NCBI GenBank assembly: GCA_037721555.1 | Contig: JBBJOI010000006.1 | Location: forward strand, 1-64,000 | Direction: 5' to 3' | DNA from: Gaiellasilicea sp037721555 | Lineage (GTDB): Bacteria > Actinomycetota > Thermoleophilia > Gaiellales > Gaiellaceae | Length of the DNA stretch: 64,000 bases | Shown: piece after piece, positions 8,547-16,693 of the stretch | How positions within the stretch are numbered: the stretch's first letter is position 1 | How the letters are laid out: each line of letters begins with the position of its first letter | The notes under the pieces: generated by a model | What the model saw: only the letters and a program-made list of their open reading frames with translations | What the model was told of the DNA's origin: nothing | Databases searched by the model: none | Translations under genes and position numbers: made by a program

Positions 8547-8578
8547 GCTGTGGGCCGCCGCCGGCCGAGAACTAGAGG

Positions 8579-9193
8579 CTAGCGCTCCCCGAGCGCACGC
8601 TGTAGCGCAGCAACCTGCTCCTCGAGCACCCGCACCCGGAGACCGAGGTCCGCGTTCTCGCGCGCCAAAGGGGGCGCCGACCACGCGGCCGGCTCGTCCT
8701 CTGCCGGCTGCTCACCGCCGACGAGCTGGGCGTAGCGCTCCTCCTTCTGCCCGGGACGTCGCGGCAGGCGCGCGACGAGGTCACGCTCGATCAACGAGTC
8801 GAGCGTGCGGTGAACGTCCGCCAGCGAGCCGACCGGGTAGAGGCGCTCCGACCGGGTCTTCAGCTCGCCGGGCGTCTGGGGGCCGCGCAGCATCAGCACG
8901 GCCAGGACGGCTGTCTGCGACGGCAGGAGCCCGAGTGCCTCGTCGAAGAGCTGGCGGTACTTCGCGGCGCGGCTGCCGGGGCCGCTGGCGAGCCGGGTCC
9001 AACCCTTGCGGGAGAGGCGATCGAGCGCTGCCCGCACCGTCGGCTCGTCGAGCTCGACCACGGGCTCTCGATTGGTCGCCTGGTTGCACGCCAGTCGAAG
9101 CGCGTTGAGCGAGAGTGGGTAGACGTCGGGCGTCGTGCGCTGCTTCTCGAGCAGGCACCCGAGCACCCTGATCTCGACGGCATCGGCGTCCAC
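8579..9193 (-). CDS. YceH-like (DUF480) protein
   Basis: 204 residues from GTG at 9193. DUF480/YceH proteins are winged-helix-like cytoplasmic proteins of uncertain role. The hallmark N-terminus EIRVLGCLLEKQRTTPDVYPLS and NALRLACNQATNREPV is plain, then AVLMLRGPQTPGELKTRSERL and a C-terminal coiled coil VRVLEEQVAALQRAL. The frame stays open far upstream, but that part is antisense to other genes and lacks homology, so I start at the GTG five residues before the family begins. It follows the VOC gene by 11 bases. Confidence 0.88.
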   Translation of the reverse strand: MDADAVEIRVLGCLLEKQRTTPDVYPLSLNALRLACNQATNREPVVELDEPTVRAALDRLSRKGWTRLASGPGSRAAKYRQLFDEALGLLPSQTAVLAVLMLRGPQTPGELKTRSERLYPVGSLADVHRTLDSLIERDLVARLPRRPGQKEERYAQLVGGEQPAEDEPAAWSAPPLARENADLGLRVRVLEEQVAALQRALGER

Positions 9194-9204
9194 GGAAGCG
9201 GACG

Positions 9205-9621
9205 TTACCGGGAGACCTTCGCCCCCCACTCCTCGGGGGGAACCTCCTTGCCACGCGTCGAGAACGACCAGAGCTGCCCCTCGAGGTCGTAGGCGTCGTA
9301 GCGCCGGTCGCCATAGGGCTGGTCGGTCGGCTCGAGCTCGATCTCGGCGCCGGCGGCCTTCGCTCGCTCGAAATGGGCGTCGACGTCGTCCACGTACACG
9401 TGCACGAGCGACGAGCGCTGCCCCAGCTGCTTCGGGCTCCGATAGTCGCCGCCCGGATCGCCGAGATAGAGGGAATCGCCGCCGATCCGCATCTCGGCAT
9501 GGTTGACCTCGCCCGACTCGGCCTCGAAGCGCAGCACCTCCTCGAAGCCGAACGCGTCCCGGAGCCAGTCGAGCGCACTCGCGACGTCCTCGTACAGAAG
9601 GTAGGGCGTGATCGTCTGCAT
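9205..9621 (-). CDS. VOC family protein (PhnB/YdcA-like)
   Basis: 138 residues with a VOC fold of the PhnB-like type: ITPYLLYEDVASALDWLRDAFGFEE, HAEMRIGGDSLYLGDP, HVYVDDVDAHFERAKAAGAEI and DPYG-type ending YDLEGQLWSFSTR. It is not closely related to the suf VOC cassette. The ATG overlaps the stop of the small upstream gene (TGATG), so translation is probably coupled in an MFS-small protein-VOC-yceH operon. Confidence 0.85.
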   Translation of the reverse strand: MQTITPYLLYEDVASALDWLRDAFGFEEVLRFEAESGEVNHAEMRIGGDSLYLGDPGGDYRSPKQLGQRSSLVHVYVDDVDAHFERAKAAGAEIELEPTDQPYGDRRYDAYDLEGQLWSFSTRGKEVPPEEWGAKVSR

Positions 9622-9851
9622 CAGCGCTCGAGCGCGGCTCGGAGCGCGCGCACGATGCGGCGCACCGACCAGAAGAGGAAGAGCGCGCCGAAGCCGGCGC
9701 GGATCGCGTCCGCAGAGAACGGCGTCCTCTGCGCCAGTGGCCGCTCGAGCTTCTCGACGAGCCTGCCCCGTGCCCGTAGACCGACGCGTGCGTCGCTCGC
9801 TTCAGTCGATCCATGCGGAACCTCTTCCCTCCGTGCGGCGAGCTTACGCAT
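9621..9851 (-). CDS. Small basic protein of unknown function
   Basis: About 76 residues if started at ATG 9851, which overlaps the stop of the MFS gene by eight bases; the stop overlaps the next ATG (TGATG). The C-terminal part AIRAGFGALFLFWSVRRIV could be one membrane-associated helix flanked by Arg. No family recognised. Coupling on both sides supports it as a real gene. Confidence 0.5.
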   Translation of the reverse strand: MRKLAARREEVPHGSTEASDARVGLRARGRLVEKLERPLAQRTPFSADAIRAGFGALFLFWSVRRIVRALRAALER

Positions 9852-11247
9852 GAACGAGGGCGGGTCTGCGCAGCGGGCGACGCGAGATCGAGAGCGCGAG
9901 CGCCGAGGCGGCGAGAGCCGCAACCGCGCTGAGCCCGAAGGCCCACGTGAAGGCCGATTCCGCCGGCAAGGAGGTGCCAGGGATCGTCCGCGTCGTCAGG
10001 AGCGCCGCACCGAGTTGTCCGCCGACGACCGAGCCGACCATGCGGACGACCGTGTTCATGCCGGTCGAGACCCCCATCTCGCGCGGGTCGACGTTCTCCG
10101 CGATCAGGGCCACCATTGCGGCGAAGGCAGCGCCGACGCCGAGGCCGAGCCCGGCGCTGGCAGCAAGCACGTTGAACGGCTCGTCGTGCGCCTGCGAGAG
10201 CACGAGCGCGGCGACAGCAACGATCAACATTCCGCCCGCGAGGGGCCACTTGGAGCCGAAGCGCCGACCCGCGAGCCCGGCGACCGGGCCCGAAACGAGC
10301 ATCGCCACCGAGCTCGGCAGCAGGTAGACGCCGGCGAGCGTGGCGCTCGCGCCGAAGCCGTAGCCGCGCGACGCGGGGGAAGCCACGAAGGCCGGCAGCA
10401 GCACGAAGCAGCTGAAGAGGGCGAAGCCGGAGATGAGGGTGGTGATGTTCGTCAACAGCACGGGCCTGTAGGCCAGCGTCCGCAGGTCGACCATCGGCGA
10501 GGCCGAGCGGAGCTCGACGAGCCCCCAGAGCAGGAAGAGCGCGGCGGAGCCCGCTCCCACGGCCACGGTGAGGCCGGACGTCCAGCCCCAGTCGGAACCC
10601 TCTGTGAGCGCGACCATGAAGGTCACGAGCCCCCCCGAGAGCAGCAGCGCACCCGGTACGTCGACGCGCGACGGCGTTCGGATCGGCGACACCGGCACAT
10701 AGCGGTGCACGAGCGCGAGCGCGGCGGCCACGGGGATCGACCCGAGGACGAACAGCAAGCGCCAGGACAAGTGGTCGACGATCACCCCCGAGAGGACGAT
10801 CCCGAAGCCCCCGCCGACTCCGAAGACCGCCGACAGCAGGCCGATCGCCACCTTGACCCGCTCCGGAGGGAGCTCGTCACGGATGATCGCGAAGGAGAGG
10901 GGGAACAGCGCCCCGCCCGCGCCCGAGAGGGCGCGAAACCCGATCAACGACCAGATGTTCCAGGCCGCCGCGGCGCCGATGCAGCCGACGAGGAAGATCG
11001 TGAGGCTGACGAGCAGCATCCGGTCTTTCCCGAACTGGTCGCCCAGCTTCGCGAGGATCGGGGTCGTCACCGCTGCCGAGACGAGGAAGGCCGTCAGCAC
11101 CCACGTCACCCAAGCGGTGGAGCCGCCGAGCTCCCGCTGGAACTCCGGGAGGGCCGGGAACACCATCGTCTGCTGGAAAGCGAAGGCCGTCCCGGCGAGC
11201 ACGAGGACGGCCAGCGTCAGGTTGTAGTGCTGCCGCTCCCCCGCCAC
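9844..11247 (-). CDS. MFS exporter, DHA2 (14-TM) type
   Basis: 467 residues from GTG 11247; an in-frame GTG at 11289 is also open. About 14 hydrophobic helices. Motif A region LAKLGDQFGKDRML and the antiporter motif C-like stretch GGGFGIVLSGVIVDHLSWR mark a DHA2/EmrB-like drug:H+ antiporter in the plasma membrane. GTG 11247 is preferred because a -10 box TACCCT sits six bases upstream with TTGGAC 16 bases further. A tandem 23-base repeat upstream suggests regulated expression. Substrate unknown. Confidence 0.85.
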   Translation of the reverse strand: MAGERQHYNLTLAVLVLAGTAFAFQQTMVFPALPEFQRELGGSTAWVTWVLTAFLVSAAVTTPILAKLGDQFGKDRMLLVSLTIFLVGCIGAAAAWNIWSLIGFRALSGAGGALFPLSFAIIRDELPPERVKVAIGLLSAVFGVGGGFGIVLSGVIVDHLSWRLLFVLGSIPVAAALALVHRYVPVSPIRTPSRVDVPGALLLSGGLVTFMVALTEGSDWGWTSGLTVAVGAGSAALFLLWGLVELRSASPMVDLRTLAYRPVLLTNITTLISGFALFSCFVLLPAFVASPASRGYGFGASATLAGVYLLPSSVAMLVSGPVAGLAGRRFGSKWPLAGGMLIVAVAALVLSQAHDEPFNVLAASAGLGLGVGAAFAAMVALIAENVDPREMGVSTGMNTVVRMVGSVVGGQLGAALLTTRTIPGTSLPAESAFTWAFGLSAVAALAASALALSISRRPLRRPALVHA

Positions 11248-11253
11248 CAACCG

Positions 11254-11281
11254 AGGGTATCGATCTCTCTTGGCCGTCCAA
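11254..11281 (-). promoter_or_regulatory. Promoter of the MFS operon
   Basis: On the minus strand: TTGGAC (11281-11276), 16-base spacer, TACCCT (11259-11254), then six bases to GTG 11247. A clear sigma-70-type promoter giving a leaderless transcript. Confidence 0.6.
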
Positions 11282-11290
11282 GCCTCCACC

Positions 11291-11336
11291 GCTCAACGAA
11301 AACGGAAGCCGAGGCTCAACGAAAACGCAACCCGAG
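11291..11336. repeat. Tandem 23-base direct repeat upstream of the MFS promoter
   Basis: Two adjacent 23-base units, 11291-11313 and 11314-11336, identical at 21 of 23 positions; each begins GCTCAACGAAAACG. The units are two helical turns apart and lie just upstream of the -35 box at 11281, a layout typical of tandem activator or repressor sites. Confidence 0.6.
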
Positions 11337-11436
11337 CCCCGGTCCCCTACCTACGCAGCTTCAGGGGTCTCGCGGTGACCGGGCTCCGCCCTGCTCACCT
11401 TGCCGGCAAGTAACCAGCCGGAACGTCGTCCGCCCT

Positions 11437-11835
11437 CCTGCAGGATCCGGCCGACCGAGGTCATCTCGTCGGGCACCTCGTCCGTCCAGGTGCGCCACGC
11501 GTTCAGGATCTCGCTCGCGCGCTCGACGAGGAATCAGAGGATGCCCGCGTAGACCTCCGCGATCGGAAAGAGGTCGAACTCGAGCGCGGTGACGATGCCG
11601 AAGGCGCCGCCGCCGCGCAGCGCCCAGAAGAGGTCGGGCTCATTCATGCGTCGGTGCGGACGAACTGGCCGTCGGCGGTGACCAGCTCGATCACCGTCAC
11701 CTGGTTCGCGCCGATGCCGTGCTTGCGTCCGTGCCACGAAAGCCCGCCGCCCAGCGTGTAACCGACATCGCCGACGTCCGGCGACGAGCCGGCGAGCGCG
11801 GCGGGCCCATGTTCGGCGGCGGTCGGATCGGCCCT
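11437..11835 (-). pseudogene. Remnant of a FAD-linked (berberine-bridge type) oxidase
   Basis: Pieces of a FAD_binding_4/BBE oxidoreductase in order on the minus strand: TAAEHGPAALAGSSPDVG, then GYTLGGGLSWHGRKHGIG and ELVTADGQFVRTDA; a frame change near 11646; EPDLFWALRGGGAFGIVT and DLFPIAEVYAGIL; an in-frame TGA at 11534-11536; then VERASEILNAWRTW and DEMTSVGRIL. Both ends are missing, the upstream one cut close to the ettA stop. This is a decayed fragment, not a gene. Confidence 0.8.
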
Positions 11836-11847
11836 GCGCTGCGGACG

Positions 11848-13518
11848 TCAGGCGCGGACGAGCGGCTTGTACTTGATCCGGTGCGGCTCCAGGGCATCGG
11901 CGCCCCGGGTTTCCTTGACCCACTCGGCGTAGTCGGCGTAGCTGCCTTCGAACCACGTCGCCTGACTGTCGCCCTCGAAGGCGAGGATGTGCGTCGCGAT
12001 CCGATCGAGGAACCAGCGATCGTGCGAGATCACGACCGCGCAGCCGGCGAAGCCGAGCAGCGCTTCTTCGAGCGCCCGCAGGGTGTCGACGTCGAGGTCG
12101 TTCGTCGGCTCGTCGAGGAGCAGCACGTTGCCGCCGCTGCGGAGGAGCTTCGCGAGGTGGACGCGGTTGCGCTCCCCGCCGGAAAGGTCGCCGACCCGCT
12201 TCTGCTGGTCGGAGCCGCGGAAATTGAACCACGACACGTACTGGCGCGAGTTCACCTCGCGCCTGCCGAGCAAGATCGTGTCGAGGTTCCCGGAGATCTC
12301 CTTCCAGACCGTGTTCTCGGCTGTGAGCCCTCCGCGCGACTGATCGACGTACCCGAGCTCGACCGTGTCGCCGACGCGCAACTCGCCGGCGTCCGGCTGC
12401 TCCTCCCCGGCGATCATGCGGAAGAGCGTCGTCTTGCCGGCGCCATTGGGCCCGATCACGCCGACGATGCCCCCGGGCGGGAGCGAGAAGGTTAGATCCT
12501 CGAAGAGGAGCCGGTCACCGAAGCCCTTGGCGACCTTCTCAGCCTGCACGACGACATCGCCGAGCCGTGGCCCGGCTGGAATGTGGATCTCGACACCGTC
12601 GAGCCTGACGTTCCCATCCTCGGCCAGGAGCTGCTCGTAGGCCTGCACGCGCGCCTTCGACTTTGCCTGCCGCGCCTTCGGGGAGAGGCGCACCCACTCG
12701 AGCTCCCGCGCGAGCGTCCGTCGCCGCGCCGACTCGGTCTTCTCCTCCTGCGCCAGCCGGGCCTGCTTCTGCTCGAGCCAGGAGGAGTAGTTGCCCTCGA
12801 ACGGCAGCCCCTTGCCGCGGTCGAGCTCCAGGATCCAGCCGGCGACATTGTCGAGGAAGTAGCGATCATGGGTGACCGCGACGACCGTGCCCGCGTAGGC
12901 CTCGAGAAAGCGCTCGAGCCAGGCGACCGACTCCGCGTCGAGGTGGTTCGTCGGCTCGTCGAGGAGCAGGAGATCCGGCGAGGAGAGCAGCAACCGGCAG
13001 AGCGCGACGCGCCGCCGCTCGCCGCCGGAGAGGCTGGTGACGTCACGGTCGCCGTCTGGCAGACGGAGGGCGTCCATCGCCCGGTCTAGGGTTGCGTCGA
13101 GCGACCAGACGTCGTGCCGGTCGATCAGGTCCTGAACCGTGGCCTGCTCCTTGAGGAGCACGTCGAAGTCGGCGTCGGGCTCGGCGAAGCCGGCCGAGAT
13201 CTCGTTGAAGCGGTCGAGGAGGTCACGCATCGGTCGAACCCCGTCGTCGACGTTCTCGCGGACGCTCTTGTCCGCGTCGAGGTCGGGCTCCTGCGGCAGG
13301 AAGCCCACCGTCGCGCTGGGCGCCAACTCGGCGATCCCGCTGGAAGGCTCCTCGAGTCCCGCCATGATGCGCAGGAGCGTCGACTTGCCGGCACCGTTCG
13401 GGCCGAGGACGCCGATCTTCGCGCCGGGCAGAAACGACAGCGAGATGTTCGCAAGCACCTGTCGGTCGGAACCGTAGAACTTGTCGGCCCGGTACATCGT
13501 GTAGACGTAGTCGCTCAT
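11848..13518 (-). CDS. ettA: ABC-F translational throttle EttA
   Basis: 556 residues, typical EttA length, with two ABC domains and no membrane segments. EttA binds the ribosomal E site and gates entry into elongation according to ATP/ADP. The N-terminus YTMYRADKFYGSDRQVL matches EttA closely. Walker A is GPNGAGKST in domain 1 and GPNGAGKTT in domain 2; signatures are LSGGERRRVALCR and LSGGERNRVHLAK; the linker between domains carries the Lys/Arg-rich P-site tRNA interaction motif. The promoter region is shared with the divergent maoC-like gene. Confidence 0.93.
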   Translation of the reverse strand: MSDYVYTMYRADKFYGSDRQVLANISLSFLPGAKIGVLGPNGAGKSTLLRIMAGLEEPSSGIAELAPSATVGFLPQEPDLDADKSVRENVDDGVRPMRDLLDRFNEISAGFAEPDADFDVLLKEQATVQDLIDRHDVWSLDATLDRAMDALRLPDGDRDVTSLSGGERRRVALCRLLLSSPDLLLLDEPTNHLDAESVAWLERFLEAYAGTVVAVTHDRYFLDNVAGWILELDRGKGLPFEGNYSSWLEQKQARLAQEEKTESARRRTLARELEWVRLSPKARQAKSKARVQAYEQLLAEDGNVRLDGVEIHIPAGPRLGDVVVQAEKVAKGFGDRLLFEDLTFSLPPGGIVGVIGPNGAGKTTLFRMIAGEEQPDAGELRVGDTVELGYVDQSRGGLTAENTVWKEISGNLDTILLGRREVNSRQYVSWFNFRGSDQQKRVGDLSGGERNRVHLAKLLRSGGNVLLLDEPTNDLDVDTLRALEEALLGFAGCAVVISHDRWFLDRIATHILAFEGDSQATWFEGSYADYAEWVKETRGADALEPHRIKYKPLVRA

Positions 13519-13526
13519 CGACCCGG

Positions 13527-13533
13527 CACAATA
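13527..13533. promoter_or_regulatory. Overlapping divergent -10 elements, ettA / maoC-like
   Basis: CACAATA reads as CACAAT six bases before GTG 13539 on the plus strand, and as TATTGT nine bases before ATG 13518 on the minus strand. The same bases could serve as -10 element in both directions. Only 20 bases separate the two start codons. Confidence 0.4.
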
Positions 13534-13538
13534 GCCGC

Positions 13539-14003
13539 GTGGCAGCGTCCATCAAGCCGACGTACTTCGAGGACTTCGAGCCGGGTCAGGTCGTCGAGCT
13601 CGGCAGCCGCACCGTCACCGAGGAGGAGATCGTCGCCTTCGCTCGCACATGGGATCCGCAGCCGTTCCACGTCGATCCGGACGCTGCCGCGGCCTCGGTC
13701 TTCGGCGGCCTGATCGCCAGCGGCTGGCACACGGGCGCGATGTGGATGCGCCTCTACGTGGACTCGCTGCTCGGCGGTGCCTCCAGCCAGGGCTCCCCCG
13801 GGATCGAGGAGCTGCGCTGGCTCGCGCCGGTTCGACCGGGTGACACGCTGCACGGGCGCGTGACGGTGCTCGAAACGACGCCGTCGGAGCGTCGGCCGGA
13901 TCGCGGCACGGTCCGCATACGGGGCGAGATGGTGAACGCGGACGGCGTCACCGTGCTCTCGATGGTGTCGCGCGGCCACTTCGGCCGACGCGGGGGGAGC
14001 TAG
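13539..14003 (+). CDS. MaoC-like hot-dog dehydratase
   Basis: 154 residues. MaoC-type proteins are hot-dog fold (R)-enoyl-CoA hydratases or relatives. The N-terminal half has FEPGQVVELGSRTVTEEEI and FARTWDPQPFHVDPDAA, holding the Asp/His dyad expected in the family, then FGGLIASGWHTGAMWMR. The C-terminal half is PVRPGDTLHGRVTVLE. GTG start. The CoA substrate is unknown, and no fatty-acid genes are adjacent. Confidence 0.88.
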   Translation: MAASIKPTYFEDFEPGQVVELGSRTVTEEEIVAFARTWDPQPFHVDPDAAAASVFGGLIASGWHTGAMWMRLYVDSLLGGASSQGSPGIEELRWLAPVRPGDTLHGRVTVLETTPSERRPDRGTVRIRGEMVNADGVTVLSMVSRGHFGRRGGS

Positions 14004-14010
14004 ACAAGAC

Positions 14011-14640
14011 ATGGGATGCTGCTCGCAGTACGGCTGCGACGAGTTCTTCGGTGAGCGGTTCGCACGCCGTACGGCCCGCCGCTACCGGAACCGGGGCTTG
14101 GAGGGAACCGCGAGCAGGCTGCGAGCGTTTCTTGCCGAACGCGGCGGCGAGCGCGCGCTCGAGATCGGCGGCGGCGTCGGCGCCCTCGTTGCCGAGCTTG
14201 TTCGGGGCGGCGTCGCTCGCGGCGAGCTCGTGGAGGTCGCCGCGGCGTATGAACCGTTCGCCCGAGCGCTGTTCCGGGATGCAGGCGTCGACGTGGACTT
14301 TCACCTCGCCGACCTGGTCTCGCATCCCGACCGGGTCGAGCCGGCAGACCTCGTTGCTCTGAACAAGGTCGTCTGCTGCACTCCCGACGGGCCGGCACTC
14401 GTCGCCGCCGCGGCGGGCTTGACCAGGGTCGCACTTGCGTTCAGCTACCCGCGCGAGCGCGCGACGTTCCGGGCGGCCGCGCGGCTCCAGAACGGTGCCT
14501 TCAGGCTCGGAGGCCGTCGCTTCCGCGTCTTCGTCCACGATCGCGCCGCCCTCGTCGGCGCGGCGGAGTCGCGCGGCCTGAGGCTCGTGCACGAGCACAA
14601 GGGCGCCGTGTGGGCGACAGCGGGCTTCGAGCGAGCGTAG
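14011..14640 (+). CDS. Class I SAM-dependent methyltransferase with Cys-rich N-terminus
   Basis: 209 residues. A Rossmann methyltransferase motif I is at ALEIGGGVGALVAELV, followed by an acidic post-I strand and the motif-IV-like DLVALNKVVCC. The extreme N-terminus MGCCSQYGC has three Cys in nine residues, then a basic stretch RFARRTARRYRNRGL. The Cys could bind a metal or be redox active. Substrate not known. It begins seven bases after the MaoC-like stop and ends in the -10 box of the LON gene. Confidence 0.75.
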   Translation: MGCCSQYGCDEFFGERFARRTARRYRNRGLEGTASRLRAFLAERGGERALEIGGGVGALVAELVRGGVARGELVEVAAAYEPFARALFRDAGVDVDFHLADLVSHPDRVEPADLVALNKVVCCTPDGPALVAAAAGLTRVALAFSYPRERATFRAAARLQNGAFRLGGRRFRVFVHDRAALVGAAESRGLRLVHEHKGAVWATAGFERA

Positions 14641-14643
14641 GCT
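14638..14643 (+). promoter_or_regulatory. -10 box of the LON-domain gene
   Basis: TAGGCT overlaps the stop codon of the methyltransferase gene and lies six bases before ATG 14650. Confidence 0.35.
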
Positions 14644-14649
14644 TCGGCG

Positions 14650-15264
14650 ATGGCCGAGCTCGGTCTCTTCCCGCTCGGGATCGTGCTGCTGCCGACGGAG
14701 CAGATCCCGCTCCACATCTTCGAGGACCGCTACCAGGAACTGATCGGCGAGTGCCTCGATGAGGAGACGGAATTCGGCCTCATCTACGCGGACGAGGCCG
14801 GGTTGCGCGAGATCGGCACCCGGGCCGGTGTCACCGAAGTGCTCGACAGGTTCGACGACGGTCGCCTGAACATCGTCATCGAGGGTCGCGAGCGCTTCCG
14901 ACTCCTCGAGCTGACGGACGGTCGATCGTTCCAGACTGGGGTCGTCGACCCCCTCGACGAGGATCACGACCCTGCCGAGTCCGGCGACAGCGAGCGCGCG
15001 CTCGAGCTTTTCCGCCGCCTCGTCGAGCTCACGGGGGCCGAGGTGGAGCCACCGCCTCCGGATGCGGCGCAGCTCTCGTTCGAGCTCGCCGGACGCTTCG
15101 AGTTCGCGCCCGAGCTGAAGCAGCGACTCCTTCAGCTGACCTCCGAGCGTGAGCGCGTGAAGCTGCTCACGGAGCTCCTGACGGCCGCCGCTACCGCCGT
15201 CGAGCGCGAGCAGGACGTGGCAAAGCGGGCGGCTTCGAACGGCAAGGTCGAACCCAGGGGCTGA
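14650..15264 (+). CDS. LON peptidase substrate-binding domain protein
   Basis: 204 residues. Stand-alone LON N-terminal (PUA-like) domain: LGLFPLGIVLLPTEQIPLHIFEDRY then FGLIYADEAGLREIGTRAGVTEV and IVIEGRERFRLLE. No ATPase or protease domain follows, as is usual for this widespread small family. Cytoplasmic; role uncertain, possibly substrate recognition. The C-terminal helices end in a basic tail. Confidence 0.88.
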   Translation: MAELGLFPLGIVLLPTEQIPLHIFEDRYQELIGECLDEETEFGLIYADEAGLREIGTRAGVTEVLDRFDDGRLNIVIEGRERFRLLELTDGRSFQTGVVDPLDEDHDPAESGDSERALELFRRLVELTGAEVEPPPPDAAQLSFELAGRFEFAPELKQRLLQLTSERERVKLLTELLTAAATAVEREQDVAKRAASNGKVEPRG

Positions 15265-15292
15265 CGTCTCGGGAAGCGCGACTCCCGGCCAG

Positions 15293-15298
15293 TACCAT
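15293..15298 (+). promoter_or_regulatory. -10 box of sufS
   Basis: TACCAT lies seven bases before ATG 15306, which supports that ATG over the earlier ATG at 15297 (inside the -10 box itself). Confidence 0.45.
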
Positions 15299-15305
15299 GC
15301 AGGTG

Positions 15306-16550
15306 ATGGCCGTCACCGCCGTATCGAAGCTCGATGCCGAGCGTTTGCGCGCAGACTTCGCCTTCCTCGAGGAGCTCGTCAAGGGTCGACCGGTGGCCTA
15401 TCTCGACTCGGCGGCGTCGACCCAGAAGCCGCGACAGGTGCTCGACGCAATGCGCGACTTCTACGAGCACTCGTACGCGAACGTCCACCGCGGCGTCTAC
15501 CGGCTCGCCGAGCGGGCGACCGAGGGATTCGAGGGTGCGCGGGAAAAGGTCCGCGCGTTCGTGAACGCTCCATCGGCGCGCGAGGTGATCTTCACCCGCA
15601 GCGCGACGGAGAGCCTCAACCTCGTCGCCTATGCCTGGGGGCTCGACAACCTCGGGCCGGGCGACGTCGTCGTCATCACCGAACTCGAGCACCACTCGAA
15701 CTTCGTCCCCTGGCAGTACATCGCGCAGCGGACCGGCGCGGCCTTCCGACACATCCCTATCGACGAGCATGGCGAGCTCCAGCTCGATGCGCTCGACGGG
15801 ATCGCGGCCGAGGGCCGTGTGAAGGTCGTAGCCAACAACCTCGTCTCGAACTCGCTCGGCACCGTCAACCCGGTCGAGAAGCTGGCCGAGTGGGCGCACG
15901 AGCAGGGAGCGATCATGGTCGTCGACGCGGCACAGGCCGCTCCGCACCGGCCCGTCGACGTGCAGGCGCTCGGCTGCGACTTCCTCGCGATCTCCTCGCA
16001 CAAGCTCTGCGGCCCGACCGGTGTCGGCGCCCTCTGGGGCCGCCGCGAGCTGCTCGAGCAGATGTCACCGTTCAATCTCGGCGGCGAGATGATCCGCTCG
16101 GTCGCGCTCGACCGGACGAGCTGGAACGAGCTGCCGTACAAGTTCGAGGCAGGTACCGCCGCGATCGGCGAGGCCGTCGGCTTCGGCGCCGCGATCGACT
16201 ACATCACGGAGATCGGGCTCGAAGCGATCGAGGAGCACGAGCACGAGCTGACGACGTACGCGCTGGGTCGCCTCGCCGAGATCGATTGGATCTCGGCGTA
16301 CGGACCTCCCGCCGAGCGGCGCGCGGGGATCGTCTCCTTCAACGTCGACGGCGTGCATCCCCACGACGTGGCACAGATCCTCGACTGGGAGGGCGTCGCC
16401 GTCCGCGCCGGCCACCACTGCACCCAGCCCCTGATGGCTCGCCTCGGCGTCGCCGCGACGACACGCGCCAGCTTCTACCTCTACACGATTCCCGAGGAGA
16501 TCGACCGGCTCGTCGATGGCCTCCACAAGGTCAAGAAGAGCCTGGGCTAG
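15306..16550 (+). CDS. sufS: Cysteine desulfurase SufS
   Basis: 414 residues from ATG 15306. SufS takes sulfur from cysteine with PLP and passes persulfide to SufU. Class II (SufS/CsdA) signs: AYLDSAASTQKP near the start, Lys233 in ISSHKLCGPTGVG as Schiff base, Cys372 in RAGHHCTQPL as catalytic residue, and ANVHRGVYRL. Length is normal. It is followed by sufU and a Rieske ferredoxin on the same strand and is separated from sufD by 11.7 kb. Confidence 0.95.
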   Translation: MAVTAVSKLDAERLRADFAFLEELVKGRPVAYLDSAASTQKPRQVLDAMRDFYEHSYANVHRGVYRLAERATEGFEGAREKVRAFVNAPSAREVIFTRSATESLNLVAYAWGLDNLGPGDVVVITELEHHSNFVPWQYIAQRTGAAFRHIPIDEHGELQLDALDGIAAEGRVKVVANNLVSNSLGTVNPVEKLAEWAHEQGAIMVVDAAQAAPHRPVDVQALGCDFLAISSHKLCGPTGVGALWGRRELLEQMSPFNLGGEMIRSVALDRTSWNELPYKFEAGTAAIGEAVGFGAAIDYITEIGLEAIEEHEHELTTYALGRLAEIDWISAYGPPAERRAGIVSFNVDGVHPHDVAQILDWEGVAVRAGHHCTQPLMARLGVAATTRASFYLYTIPEEIDRLVDGLHKVKKSLG

Positions 16551-16693
16551 ATGCTTGTGCTCGCGCGCCTGGGGCGCCGCTTGCGGTACGTAGGGCGGTG
16601 GAACGGTAGGGAGACAGGGGCCGGCGGCTCAAGCGCCGCGAGCAGCGCGCGGGGCCCGGCTGCACCGGACGCGAGCGAACGGCGGCCAGGGAC

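Noticed and set aside
8579..10249. Very long minus-strand frame that would fuse the yceH-like protein to about 350 extra residues
   Set aside because: The extra part is Arg/Pro-rich, without homology, and overlaps the VOC, small protein and MFS genes in another frame; the family begins near GTG 9193.
9373..11592. 739-residue plus-strand frame
   Set aside because: Antisense shadow of the MFS operon; composition is Arg/Glu/Gly-rich with no domain, typical of GC-rich antisense frames.
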